64,000 nt of DNA from Desulfobacteraceae bacterium (GCA_021737565.1 JAIPDS010000005.1:1-64000), one strand, 5' to 3'. Shown: positions 1 to 9,918, counted from the stretch's first letter. Notes: generated by a model from the sequence alone, not told the origin. A program made the numbers and translations.

Positions 1-255
1 CTGTCCAAGGCAGGGCAGTCTTTTCGTTCGCTGCATTCGGGCCTGGCATGTGCACGGCGGGCTCCGCCGCGTCCGGCGAACTCGCTCACTCACGTGCGCT
101 CAAACAAGCGCCGGCCGCTTTGGCTTCGCACGCCGGCATCTGCTTAACCGGCCCTCATGCAATGCTCCCTCAAAGACAGCCCCGCCTTGTCCGCATGGAC
201 ATTGCCTCCGGTATTGAAATTTACTCCATAAAGAAAATACGGAGGCTTAATTTTT
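1..255 (+). repeat. Long imperfect palindromic repeat (family A), copy 1, truncated by window edge; continues at 721-770 after an insertion
   Basis: Reverse complement closely matches 30119-30375 (e.g. GCTCAAACAAGCGCCGGCCG, ATCTGCTTAACCGGCCC, ATGCAATGCTCCCTCAAAGAC). Arms 1-43 and 150-193 are mutually complementary. Confidence 0.85.
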
Positions 256-308
256 GACAGAATCTTAAAAAGCTTTCTACATCACCCGATATTTTGCAGG
301 AAGGAAGC

Positions 309-485
309 CCTGCGGTCGAGGTCAGTTTTTTCGCTCCTGACCGTTTTCGGGATTCATCAAATGCCTTCGCTAAAATTTCAAAAACTCGGCCTATCGGCCT
401 CAAACAGTTTGAAATTTTTACGCTCCGACATTTGCTGAATTTTCCCCGAAAACGCTCAATGTCGCTTCAAAAACTGCCCCCGACC
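309..485. repeat. Palindromic repeat family B, copy 1
   Basis: Left arm CCTGCGGTCGAGGTCAGTTTTTTCGCTCCTGACCGTTTTCGGGATTC and right arm CCCCGAAAACGCTCAATGTCGCTTCAAAAACTGCCCCCGACC are partly complementary. Both arms resemble those of 29891-29989. Confidence 0.65.
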
Positions 486-546
486 TTGGACTTCCAAGGC
501 AATCCTTTTTTTGCGCTTTCCCGAAATTGTAATTCATTGCCCTGAT

Positions 547-630
547 GGCGGTGCGGAAAAGCGGGTTTCCGAGCGGAAATTGAGGCTCCAGAAGGCTCCT
601 GGAGCGAGGAAACTCCTTTTTCGCACCGCC
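547..630. repeat. Inverted repeat / hairpin
   Basis: GGCGGTGCGGAAAAGCGGGTTTCC (547-570) pairs with GGAAACTCCTTTTTCGCACCGCC (608-630); inner GCTCCAG/CTGGAGC. Confidence 0.7.
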
Positions 631-928
631 GATCAGCCAAGGTGCTTACTTACGGATTTCCTTTCTGCAAAAATGCCGCGTCAGCTTAATAAATAGTTTT
701 TCACGACGCCGTCAATTTTTAATGCCAAAGTTTTACAAAGAGCCTGAAAATAGATCTTCAAGCTTGCAGGGCCGCTGTGTATAAACTTGCGGGAGCCGGC
801 CGGGTTGCGCCGCTACTTCGATAGTGGTATTGATATATTGGAATTATTGGAAAATTCGTTATTATAAGGGCAGATTTTGATATTTGCCGGTCTTGAGGCA
901 GGGGATTTATCAGATAAGAGGAGGGTTT

Positions 929-1987
929 ATGCAGGCTGAAGGCGTGAGCAGAAAATTCGGGATGGCGCCCGGATCTCTTGTATACATAGGAGACGGGGAA
1001 AAAGAGCCCATCAGTATTACTGTAATGGACTACAATGCGGAAAGTCTTACTGAGACCACCGTGGAGGATTTGTCTGAATGCCAGGGGTATGCCGCAGGCG
1101 ATTCGGTCACCTGGATTAACATCTCGGGAATACACGACCCAGAGATGATAGAAAGAATGGGGCATATTTTTGACCTTCATCCGCTTTTGCTCGAAGACGT
1201 GTTAAACACTGAAACCCGTCCAAAACTCGATGACTATGACGACACCCTTTTTGCTGTGCTAAAGATGATCGACTATGATCCGGATGTCAGAGAGCTTGAT
1301 CATGAACAAGTCAGCCTGGTGGTGAAAAAGGGGCTTGTAATCTCCCTTCAGGAAAAAGAGGGGGATGTGTTTAATCCGGTGCGCGAACGGATCAGGAAGG
1401 CAAAGGGTAAAATCCGCAGGTTTGGTTCTGATTATCTTGCCTATGCCTTAATTGACATGATTGTTGATCACTACTTTGCAATCCTGGAGCAGATAGGCGA
1501 GCAGATCGAGTCCCTGCAGGATGAGGTTACAGAGGAGCCCGGCAGGGACACCGTCAGGGACATTCACAGGTGCAAGCACCAGATTATTTATCTGAGAAAA
1601 GCAGTATGGCCGGTTCGCGAAATACTTGCAAGCCTGTTAAGGGAGGAATCAGAGCTTATCGGAAGCGATGTCCGGCTGTATTTAAGGGACGTATACGATC
1701 ATACAATCCAGGTTGTCGATACCGTGGAGACCCATCGCGATATTCTCTCAGGCGTGCTCGATATTTATCTCACGGGCATAAGCAACAGGATGAACGAGGT
1801 AATGAAGGTGCTTACCGTGATTGCAACCATATTTATTCCGCTTACCTTCCTGGCGGGGGTATACGGGATGAATTTCGAGCACATGCCCGAACTTGCCTGG
1901 CGCTATTCATACCCAGTGGTATGGGTGGTTTTTCTGGTAATTTTTGCAGCCATGCTCTGGTGGTTTAAGCGTAAAAAATGGCTGTAA
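929..1987 (+). CDS. corA: CorA family magnesium/cobalt transporter
   Basis: C-terminal YGMNFEHMPEL (GMN signature) followed by a second TM and basic tail. Start chosen at ATG 929 with AGGAGG upstream. Confidence 0.93.
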   Translation: MQAEGVSRKFGMAPGSLVYIGDGEKEPISITVMDYNAESLTETTVEDLSECQGYAAGDSVTWINISGIHDPEMIERMGHIFDLHPLLLEDVLNTETRPKLDDYDDTLFAVLKMIDYDPDVRELDHEQVSLVVKKGLVISLQEKEGDVFNPVRERIRKAKGKIRRFGSDYLAYALIDMIVDHYFAILEQIGEQIESLQDEVTEEPGRDTVRDIHRCKHQIIYLRKAVWPVREILASLLREESELIGSDVRLYLRDVYDHTIQVVDTVETHRDILSGVLDIYLTGISNRMNEVMKVLTVIATIFIPLTFLAGVYGMNFEHMPELAWRYSYPVVWVVFLVIFAAMLWWFKRKKWL

Positions 1988-2008
1988 TAAAAAGGCCCGG
2001 TACTTGTA

Positions 2009-5000
2009 TCAGCCGGCTTTTTTGACTATTTTTTCCGCGATTTTTTCCGCGGACCTGCCGAAAAGCTCGTCAATTTCAACCAGGTCCAGCAATTCATCGC
2101 GCCATGTGATGTTGTTTTCCTGGACCAGGTTTTTTATGTGCTCGTGCTTGCCGCCAAGAGCCCTGACCCTTGTCTGAAGGTCGGTGTCTTCCTTAAAGGA
2201 TACGTCGAGCAGAAACATGTGCTCAACCATGTTGGGCATGGAGGGATCTCCCGAAATAAGCGGGATTATCAATATGCTTCTGTCGTCTTTTCTCCCTTTG
2301 CCAAGATAGACGTTTCCGTTGCGCACTATGATTTTTTTTGTCCCCTTAAGCGTCCTGTCGCTTTCGGCCCGTGAGGCCATGGCGGCCGATGTGCCCTGTT
2401 TATCTATTACATCTATGGTGGTCTCGTCAGTGGGCTCACCAAGAAGGTTGACTCCTGAAATCTTATACAAAGTATAGCCGTTTATCTTTTCAATGATGTT
2501 CTGGATGTTTCTGAGCACCATGATATTGTTTATGGTCAGATGCTCAATGGTGAAGTCAAGGCCGAACACGGTATCAAACAGCAGGCCCTCGGCCTTTTCC
2601 TCAATCCTGCTGGTTCCCACAGTAACAGTTTTTGCCTGGTGCTTTATTGCATCCACCGGTCTTGCCATGGCGTTTATGGCTTCTGCAAGGGAGGCAAAAA
2701 GCATTGAAAACATGTTTCCCGCAGTTCCCTTAATCCCGAAATCAAGTTCAAAATCGGCTATCGGCAGCCGGCCTGACAAATATTTCAGCAGGAGCACAAG
2801 GTTTGTTGATTCCTGGATGGCAAGTGTGGCGGGAAGTCTGTTTTCAGACTGGCGTTTGCGAAATTCGTGGTAAAACTGCAGTATTTTTTCCCTGAACGAT
2901 TTTTCCAGTACTATTTCAAATATATCCATGCCGCGGTCTGCAAGGGTGTCTATTGTTTTTCGCAGATCCTCGCGAAAATTATGGAGAAACCTGGAGCCAT
3001 CATTTATGGCAAGAGCAGCATAATATCCCCACATGTGGCCCACCAGTGTGTTTACAATCGGTGCAAAATGTTCGCTTACGGGCGGTACGCGGAATACATC
3101 TTCTGCATACGCGTCAAACCTGTCCTCGTGTTCGTCTGCGATTACCACGGGAAGCGCTTTGTGGGAACGGAATATGGCGGTATCTTTTACAATGTCGCCT
3201 ATTACGCTTCTGCGGGTCCCTGCCGCGCATATTATGATCAGGGGTTCTGAGGAAAGGTCGATATGTTTTTTGTCCTCAACAAAGTCGGATGAAATTGTTT
3301 TATAACAAAGCTCGCTCAGCTTTATCCTGATTTCATCCGCGGCAGCCTTGTTGGGACCGCTTCCCACGGCCGCCCAGTAGGTTCGCTGAAGAGCCAGGCG
3401 ATAGGCCGAGGTTCTGATCTGCTCCTTCATGGAAAGAACCTTTTCCATGATGTCAGGAAGCCGGATCATCTGCCTGATTTCATTGGATACGAATGCCCTG
3501 CCTCTTTTCCCGGTCATCTGGGCTATATACAGGGCAAGTATGGCGCCCGCAACAATCTGGGAATAAAACGCCTTTGTGGAGGCAACCGACATTTCAATAT
3601 CCCGGCCGCTGCTTGTATATAACACCCCGTTGGTTTTAAAAGTAAGATCCGAGTCCCTGCGGTTTACAATTGAGATCGACCACGCACCTTTCCTTTTTAC
3701 CATGTCAACCGCCCTGTTGGTATCAGTGGTCGTGCCGGACTGGCTGATGGGTATTAACAGCATGTCGTCCATTTGCCTTCCGTCCTTGTCATAGAGCATA
3801 AAGCCCGAGAGTTCGGATGATTTTACAGATTCGATCCGCAGGTTTGGATCATCAATATAGTAGCGCATAAGCTCCGAACAGGCAGCCGCCGCCACCCCGG
3901 CGGTTCCCTGTCCAATGAAAAGAATCCTTCGTATGGCTCCCCGGCTGATTTGCTCTACCAGTTTTTCCGGTACGTTTGTTTCATCCAGCCTGATTTCGTA
4001 CCTGCGTCCGTCCGTATCTATCAGTTTCCATCGGTTTTCCAGCGTGCGGCGCACGGATGCCGGGGATTCGGAAATTTCCTTTAAAAAGTAGTGGTCAAAC
4101 TCCTGGCGGTCAATGTCCCGGGATGTAAGCATGGTCTGCCTTATGTCGTTTTCGCTAAATTCAACAGGGGTGCCGTCATAAAACATTGCCGAAATTCCGG
4201 AAAGCCCTCCTTGCGAGTTCTGATCCACAATGCAGATCTGTCCGGTTACAGTTTTGCCGTCCGCGCCCCTTATCGCTGCTTCTCCGTCCATTTTAATAAA
4301 ACTGCTCGTCTCCTCGGCAAACCCGTAAACCTCTGATGTAGGGATGTAATGATCCCGGCCCAAACCGACAAATATCGCCTGCCCGCTTCCCTTCAGGGCA
4401 AGAAAGATTTTTCCCGGAGCAAGATCCGTATGCATTGAAATGGCATGGGAGCCTTCAAAGTCATTTACGGCAAGCCTGACGGCTTCTTCTATTGCGTGGC
4501 CCTGATTCAAATAAAACCCTATGTGCACAGGGATGATTTTAGTGTCACAGGTGATTTCATCGGGATAAAATATACCCGCTGCACCGTGGGCTGCCTTTAA
4601 CTTCTGATAGTTGTCAATATCTCCGTTTAAGCTTACATGTATGATGCCGCTTTCTTCTGCAGAGGTTGAGGCGGTGCAGCCATCTACGGGATGGCAGTTG
4701 ACCTCGTTGATGTCTCCCACAGAGGCCCACCTGGTATGCGCTGACACTGTGAAATGCCGGTGATCCATCATTAAAAGCGTTTGAAAAATATTGTCGCTGT
4801 GGATCTGGGAGCGTAAAAACTCAATATTGTCCCCAAGGCGACCGATTTCTGCAGCAATTTTGTAGGTAAAGGCCAGTGCAATTTGCCGGCCGCTGTTTTC
4901 CGTATCAGAGGGGCGCAATGAGATGCTTTTGTTTGCAAGCAGTTTTTGGTTGGTCCGGGTTTGGAATTCCTCTTCCAGTCCCTTTGCCTTGATTTGTTTT

Positions 5001-5773
5001 TTAAAGGCTTCAAATGTTTTTTTATCCAGTATAAACAGCAGGGAGATTCCTGCCGAATCCCTGCCTCTTACCTCCAGGCGGTCAATGCTGTTAAATACGG
5101 CATTTATCTGTCTGGCAGCAGAAACTGCCTTCTTCGACGGTTCGGGCATGTCTGCAAGAAGGCCGCGCACTTTTTCTATGTTGCCCAGGATTTCGGTATT
5201 CAGGCTCCATGCAGCATCCTTTATTGCCTCCAGCCTGGTCGCGATCTCGTCAAAAAGCTCTGAAGGAAGCCTGCCCATCCAGAAGCGAAACCCGGCAGAC
5301 TCCCTTTTCACAATACCGTCAAGCGCATTCCGAATCAGCGACAGTTTTTTTACGGCCGGGTCACTGCACATCAGGCTGTAGAAACGCTCGTTTTCCTTGA
5401 GCGAGCGGATTTCAGCAAAAAGTCTTGCGGCCGTATCCTTTCCCCCAAGGCAGTCTTTGCCGACTGGAAAAGACCCGGCATCCGGTTCCGGCAGGCCGGA
5501 AGAGGCGATTTTATCCACCAGCTTGTTTATTGATTCAAGCTCTGTCTGCGCAGAATCATCTGCCGTGTCTGACTGTATTTCGGCCCGCCTGAATGCAACC
5601 ATGCCGGTTAATCCGCATGAAAGACGTCCCGGCAGATAAGGAAAAAAAATAATTGCATCGCCCTGTATTCTTTGAGGTGCTTTTCCGAAATAAACTTTTT
5701 TGTATAATCCCGCGGCGAACCTGGAAATCAGTGACAGAAGCCTTGCTGTTTTATGCTGTGCGAGTTGAGTCAT
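2009..5773 (-). CDS. GlmS-like glutamine amidotransferase class II / double SIS domain protein, long form (1254 aa)
   Basis: Class II GATase motifs (CGLTGMVAF, LEVRGRDSAG, HTRWASVGD, SLNGDIDNYQ) and SIS motifs (ISQSGTTTDT, VASTKAF). Inserts and a C-terminal extension relative to canonical GlmS. Confidence 0.85.
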   Translation of the reverse strand: MTQLAQHKTARLLSLISRFAAGLYKKVYFGKAPQRIQGDAIIFFPYLPGRLSCGLTGMVAFRRAEIQSDTADDSAQTELESINKLVDKIASSGLPEPDAGSFPVGKDCLGGKDTAARLFAEIRSLKENERFYSLMCSDPAVKKLSLIRNALDGIVKRESAGFRFWMGRLPSELFDEIATRLEAIKDAAWSLNTEILGNIEKVRGLLADMPEPSKKAVSAARQINAVFNSIDRLEVRGRDSAGISLLFILDKKTFEAFKKQIKAKGLEEEFQTRTNQKLLANKSISLRPSDTENSGRQIALAFTYKIAAEIGRLGDNIEFLRSQIHSDNIFQTLLMMDHRHFTVSAHTRWASVGDINEVNCHPVDGCTASTSAEESGIIHVSLNGDIDNYQKLKAAHGAAGIFYPDEITCDTKIIPVHIGFYLNQGHAIEEAVRLAVNDFEGSHAISMHTDLAPGKIFLALKGSGQAIFVGLGRDHYIPTSEVYGFAEETSSFIKMDGEAAIRGADGKTVTGQICIVDQNSQGGLSGISAMFYDGTPVEFSENDIRQTMLTSRDIDRQEFDHYFLKEISESPASVRRTLENRWKLIDTDGRRYEIRLDETNVPEKLVEQISRGAIRRILFIGQGTAGVAAAACSELMRYYIDDPNLRIESVKSSELSGFMLYDKDGRQMDDMLLIPISQSGTTTDTNRAVDMVKRKGAWSISIVNRRDSDLTFKTNGVLYTSSGRDIEMSVASTKAFYSQIVAGAILALYIAQMTGKRGRAFVSNEIRQMIRLPDIMEKVLSMKEQIRTSAYRLALQRTYWAAVGSGPNKAAADEIRIKLSELCYKTISSDFVEDKKHIDLSSEPLIIICAAGTRRSVIGDIVKDTAIFRSHKALPVVIADEHEDRFDAYAEDVFRVPPVSEHFAPIVNTLVGHMWGYYAALAINDGSRFLHNFREDLRKTIDTLADRGMDIFEIVLEKSFREKILQFYHEFRKRQSENRLPATLAIQESTNLVLLLKYLSGRLPIADFELDFGIKGTAGNMFSMLFASLAEAINAMARPVDAIKHQAKTVTVGTSRIEEKAEGLLFDTVFGLDFTIEHLTINNIMVLRNIQNIIEKINGYTLYKISGVNLLGEPTDETTIDVIDKQGTSAAMASRAESDRTLKGTKKIIVRNGNVYLGKGRKDDRSILIIPLISGDPSMPNMVEHMFLLDVSFKEDTDLQTRVRALGGKHEHIKNLVQENNITWRDELLDLVEIDELFGRSAEKIAEKIVKKAG

Positions 5774-7137
5774 TTTCGAAATCCGGCTGCTTGAAAGCTG
5801 TTATGAAAGTATTCTTCCACGATTTTTCGAAAGTATTCCGGCGAGCGGGTTCCTATGTATTTTTCATGTGCCACCATAACGGAAACCGCGATTTTGGCGC
5901 TCGAATTCTTGTGCCGGGCATAGCCTGAAAACCAGTCATAGCGTATTTGTTCAGGGTTATTATTAATAGAGCCTGTTTTACCTCCGATTTCAAAATTTTC
6001 AATAATTTGTCGACCCCTCGCGTCATTGAAGCTTCCCCTGGCCGTACCCGAGGTAAGGGAGGTATGCATGAGAGGCTTTAGCATAAGTGCTGTCTGCGGG
6101 CTCATGGAACGTATAAACGGTTCGGGTTTCTGCCGGTAAACCTGCCGGTCGTTTACAGTTACCGTATCAATAAGCCGTGGCTCCATCATCCTGCCGTTAT
6201 ATATTATCGAAGCTGCAAGCATGGCTCCGTGAACCGGTGATATGCGGGTCTTTTTGTTAAAACCGCACGCTACTTCAGCCCAATTATATGATCGGTCTGA
6301 AATCGGTGCGGCGCTTGGTTCAAGCGGCAGGTCAAAACCTATTTCCCGGTTGAATCCGAAATTAAGGGCGTATTTTTCCAATACGGCCCGGCCCAGGTAA
6401 TTCATTCCTATTTTCCCGAAAACAGGGTTGACAGACTGGGCAAATGCAGACTCAAAGGTTATGCGGTTTGTGTATTTGTTTTCAATATCCTTTAACTGGG
6501 ACTTGTAAAGAGTGTATTTGCCGCCGTTAAAAAGGATCATCCTGTCCGGCTTAAAACTGCATGCCTCAATTGCGGCCGCTGCGGTTACTATTTTAAACAG
6601 GCTGGCTGCCGGGAAATCCGCGCTAAGGCAGGTATTTGCCAGGGAGCCGTTTCCGCCGTGGGAGGCCATGGCAAGAATTCGCCCGGTATCCGGCTCCATA
6701 ACCACAATTGCGATATACCTTGCCCACCTTGTATCAAGCATTGAAAGCACGGAGCGCTGCAGGCGGGGCTCTATGGAGGTATGAAAAACATATTCGCGGC
6801 CGTTTATTTTCTTTCTGATAACTGTATCTTCAGGGTTGACAAGATCTCGTGGCTCCAGCAGATTTCGTATTTCCGGGCGTTCAATGCGAGCTATCTCCGG
6901 GCCGTCATCTTTATCCCGCTCTTTGGCCCCCGCGAGCACGCCCTCAAGCAGGTAGAACCCCCCCTTTAGAATTAATACTGATACAAGGAGAATAAGCAGG
7001 TAATGCGGGAGCCTTGAAAAAGTCTTTCGTGTTGCGTATTTTTTTTTAAAACTTTTCTGATACCGGCGCCAGGCGGCATTTTTGTTCTGCCCTACATATT
7101 TTAACTTTTGAGATTTACGCTTGAATATGTTTCTCAT
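5770..7137 (-). CDS. Penicillin-binding protein, transpeptidase domain
   Basis: SLFK (SxxK), SVNP (SxN) and KTGS motifs; N-terminal TM; 4-bp overlap with the downstream GlmS-like gene. Confidence 0.9.
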   Translation of the reverse strand: MRNIFKRKSQKLKYVGQNKNAAWRRYQKSFKKKYATRKTFSRLPHYLLILLVSVLILKGGFYLLEGVLAGAKERDKDDGPEIARIERPEIRNLLEPRDLVNPEDTVIRKKINGREYVFHTSIEPRLQRSVLSMLDTRWARYIAIVVMEPDTGRILAMASHGGNGSLANTCLSADFPAASLFKIVTAAAAIEACSFKPDRMILFNGGKYTLYKSQLKDIENKYTNRITFESAFAQSVNPVFGKIGMNYLGRAVLEKYALNFGFNREIGFDLPLEPSAAPISDRSYNWAEVACGFNKKTRISPVHGAMLAASIIYNGRMMEPRLIDTVTVNDRQVYRQKPEPFIRSMSPQTALMLKPLMHTSLTSGTARGSFNDARGRQIIENFEIGGKTGSINNNPEQIRYDWFSGYARHKNSSAKIAVSVMVAHEKYIGTRSPEYFRKIVEEYFHNSFQAAGFRK

Positions 7138-7152
7138 TTTTCGGCCGGGCGG

Positions 7153-9078
7153 TTATTTCAAACGGGTTCCCGGTGCTACATCCCGGTCAAGAACGGCCAC
7201 GGAGCCGTTTTCATCTCCGGTAGCCGCCAGTATCATTCCCTGCGATTTGATTCCTCTGAGCTTTGCCGGCTTCAGATTTGCCAGCACCACAACGGTTTTT
7301 CCCGTGAGTTCTTCGGGCGCATAGAACAGCGCTATTCCGGCAACCACGGTTTTTTTCTCAAAGCCCAGGTCAAGTTCGAGTTTAAGCAGCTTCTCAGTTT
7401 TGGGCACCCTTTCAGCCGAGATTACCTTTGCGGCCCGCAGGTCAATTCCGGCAAAGTCGTCTATGGTGATTTCCGGTGCAATATCTGAGGCTTGTGTCTG
7501 TTCGGTTTTTTCATTACCCGGTTCTGCAAATATTGCTTCCTGGTCAATTCTTGGGAAAAGAGAGATGCCTTTGGGCAGAGATGAGCCAGGTTTGATTACT
7601 CCCCATTTTTTTATTTCACTGATCATGTAAAAGGCTTGCTGGGGTTCCAGTCCCAGATGTTTTTGCATTGTTGCCGCCGTATCCGGCATTACAGGATAAA
7701 TCAGCCCGGATACAACCCGGAGTCCTTCCAGCAGGCTTCCGATAACACAGGCCAGTTGCTCGCCGGCTGATTTTTGTTTTGCCATCTCCCAGGGAGCGGC
7801 GGTGTCCACGAATTTGTTCATTTTGCTTATGTATTCCCAGACCGATCCAAGAGCCTTATGAAATTCGAAATTGTCCATGTCTGCTGAAAAATTTCTAATC
7901 GCCTCTTTGGCCCCGGCTTTCAGGTCGAATTCAGGGCAGGGGTTTTTGCCGGAATCCCATTCAGGTACGGTGCCCCTGAAATACTTGTGAAACATGGCAA
8001 GCACCCGGGAAAACAGGTTGCCAAGATCGTTTGCCAGATCAGAGTTAATCCTTTGGATCAGTGCAACCTCCGAGAAACTCGAATCCAGCCCGAAAGTCAT
8101 CTCCCGCATGAGAAAATACCTGACCGCATCACTTCCGTACCTGTCCTTAAGATAAATCGGATCAACTACGTTTCCCAGGCTTTTTGACATTTTATTTTCC
8201 TCGACATTCCAGTAGCCGTGGACAAGCAGGTGTTTGTATATGTCAATGCCGGCGGCCTTCAGCATAATCGGCCAGTAGATTCCGTGCGGTTTCAGGATGT
8301 CTTTTGCCACCACGTGGTGCACATGGGGCCAGAATGTCTTAAAATCCTCCCCGTCAGGGTATCCCATGGCGGATATATAATTTATAAGGGCATCAAACCA
8401 GACGTATGTTACGTAGTTATTGTCAAAGGGCAGTGTAATGCCCCATTTAAGGCGGGTTTTGGGCCTTGAAATACAAAGATCGTCCAGGGGTTCGCGCAGA
8501 AATCCGAGAACTTCATTTTTGTAGCGTTCAGGACGGATCATGTCCGGGTGTTGGTTTATGTAGTCTATAAGCCATTGCTGGTACCGGCTCATTTTGAAAA
8601 AATAATTGGACTCCTGTATGAGTTCGGGCTTTTTACCATGATCGGGGCATTTGCCGTCAACCAGTTCGCGCTCGGTGTAGAATCGTTCGCAGTCATAACA
8701 GTAAAGCCCCTCGTATTCGCTGAAATATATGTCTCCTGAATCGTATATTTTCTGAAGGATCTTTTCCACTACAGCGATGTGATCCGGATCCGTGGTTCTT
8801 ATGAACCTGTCATGGGATATTCTGTAATGGGGCCACAGTTGCCGGAACAGGGCTGATATTCTGTCTGAGTAAGTTTTGGGATCAGTGTTGTTTGCCTCGG
8901 CGGCCTTTACTATCTTGTCGCCGTGTTCGTCCGTACCGGTCAGCAGAAAGGTTTTCTCGTCCTTCATCCGATGGTAACGCCTGGCGACGTCGGCTGCAAT
9001 GGTGGTATAGGTGTGCCCCAGATGGGGTTTTGCATTTACGTAATATATGGGTGTCGTGATATAAAAGGCAGATGTCAT
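7153..9078 (-). CDS. metG: Methionyl-tRNA synthetase with C-terminal tRNA-binding domain
   Basis: PIYYVNAKPHLGHTYTT, KMSKSLGNVVDP, and C-terminal EMAP/Trbp-like domain. Confidence 0.97.
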   Translation of the reverse strand: MTSAFYITTPIYYVNAKPHLGHTYTTIAADVARRYHRMKDEKTFLLTGTDEHGDKIVKAAEANNTDPKTYSDRISALFRQLWPHYRISHDRFIRTTDPDHIAVVEKILQKIYDSGDIYFSEYEGLYCYDCERFYTERELVDGKCPDHGKKPELIQESNYFFKMSRYQQWLIDYINQHPDMIRPERYKNEVLGFLREPLDDLCISRPKTRLKWGITLPFDNNYVTYVWFDALINYISAMGYPDGEDFKTFWPHVHHVVAKDILKPHGIYWPIMLKAAGIDIYKHLLVHGYWNVEENKMSKSLGNVVDPIYLKDRYGSDAVRYFLMREMTFGLDSSFSEVALIQRINSDLANDLGNLFSRVLAMFHKYFRGTVPEWDSGKNPCPEFDLKAGAKEAIRNFSADMDNFEFHKALGSVWEYISKMNKFVDTAAPWEMAKQKSAGEQLACVIGSLLEGLRVVSGLIYPVMPDTAATMQKHLGLEPQQAFYMISEIKKWGVIKPGSSLPKGISLFPRIDQEAIFAEPGNEKTEQTQASDIAPEITIDDFAGIDLRAAKVISAERVPKTEKLLKLELDLGFEKKTVVAGIALFYAPEELTGKTVVVLANLKPAKLRGIKSQGMILAATGDENGSVAVLDRDVAPGTRLK

Positions 9079-9081
9079 TGT

Positions 9082-9834
9082 TTAAGAATTCCCGTCTGTG
9101 TATTCGAAGTTGTTTTCTGTTTCGTCACTGTCGCCGTTTTCCTGCTGGCATGTATACTCCTCGTAGCCTTGGTACTCAAAGGCCAGGCAGCACATTAATC
9201 TTCCGCAGACACCGGAAATTTTAGTGGGGTTAAGCGACAACCCCTGTTTTTTTGCCATTTTTATTGTTACCGGGTCGAATTTTGTCATGAACGAAGAGCA
9301 GCAAAGTATCCGGCCGCATCGTCCCACGCCGCCGCAAATTTTCGCCTGGTTGCGGATGCCCACCTGCCGCATTTCAATCTTGGTCCGGAACTGTTTGACA
9401 AGCATTTTTACCAGCTTGCGGAAATCGACCCTGCCGTCCGCAGTAAAAAAGAAGGTAAGCTTGCTTCCGTCAAAATTGCTTTCAACCGAGAACAGGTGCA
9501 TTTCCAGACCGAGCGAGTCAATACACTCGCGGCAGTATTCGTAGGCTTCTTCTTCGACTTCCGAATTTTTTTCCTGCTTATCCCGGTCCTCGTCGGTGGC
9601 GGGCCGGTAGATTTTTTTAAGAGGCTGGCGCACCGAGTCTGCGTCAACAGATTCAGGGGGCGTGGCAACAGTTCCGAAACCAAGCCCGTGCTCGGTTTCC
9701 ACGAGGACCTCATCTCCGGTCTTCAATACATAAGCCCCCCCGTTGAAATCATATATTTTTCCCGCGGGCTTAAATCTTATGCCGACGACTTTAACCTTGT
9801 TTTTTCTCGTGGTTTGAGATTCATCTGAAGTCAT
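9082..9834 (-). CDS. ricT: PSP1/RicT (YaaT) family protein
   Basis: GFGTV, Cys-rich CGGVGRCGRILCCSSF and CGRLMCCLAFE typical of PSP1/YaaT; adjacent to metG and holB. Confidence 0.88.
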   Translation of the reverse strand: MTSDESQTTRKNKVKVVGIRFKPAGKIYDFNGGAYVLKTGDEVLVETEHGLGFGTVATPPESVDADSVRQPLKKIYRPATDEDRDKQEKNSEVEEEAYEYCRECIDSLGLEMHLFSVESNFDGSKLTFFFTADGRVDFRKLVKMLVKQFRTKIEMRQVGIRNQAKICGGVGRCGRILCCSSFMTKFDPVTIKMAKKQGLSLNPTKISGVCGRLMCCLAFEYQGYEEYTCQQENGDSDETENNFEYTDGNS

Positions 9835-9918
9835 ATTATGCGCAAATTGTATCTTTTAAATAAATTTTACAAAGGGCGTATTTTCCCAGCCCGTTAATTT
9901 CTTTTGAAAGGTTGTGTT

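Larger units (their letters stand above)
249..720. mobile_element. Putative ~458-bp MITE-like insertion (256-713) flanked by 7-bp direct repeat AATTTTT (249-255, 714-720)
   Basis: Empty site GGCTTAATTTTTAATGCC is present once in the inverted copy (30112-30135). Imperfect TIRs GACAGAATC-TTAAAAAGCTTTCTA / GACGGCGTCGTGAAAAA-CTATTTA. No transposase ORF inside. Confidence 0.7.

Noticed and set aside
48-257. 69-aa ORF at window start, similar to the 30122-30319 ORF
   Set aside because: Similarity is explained by the inverted palindromic DNA repeat; frame and length are not maintained and there is no RBS.
249-720. Full insertion sequence with transposase
   Set aside because: Only ~458 bp and no transposase-like ORF; treated as a non-autonomous element.
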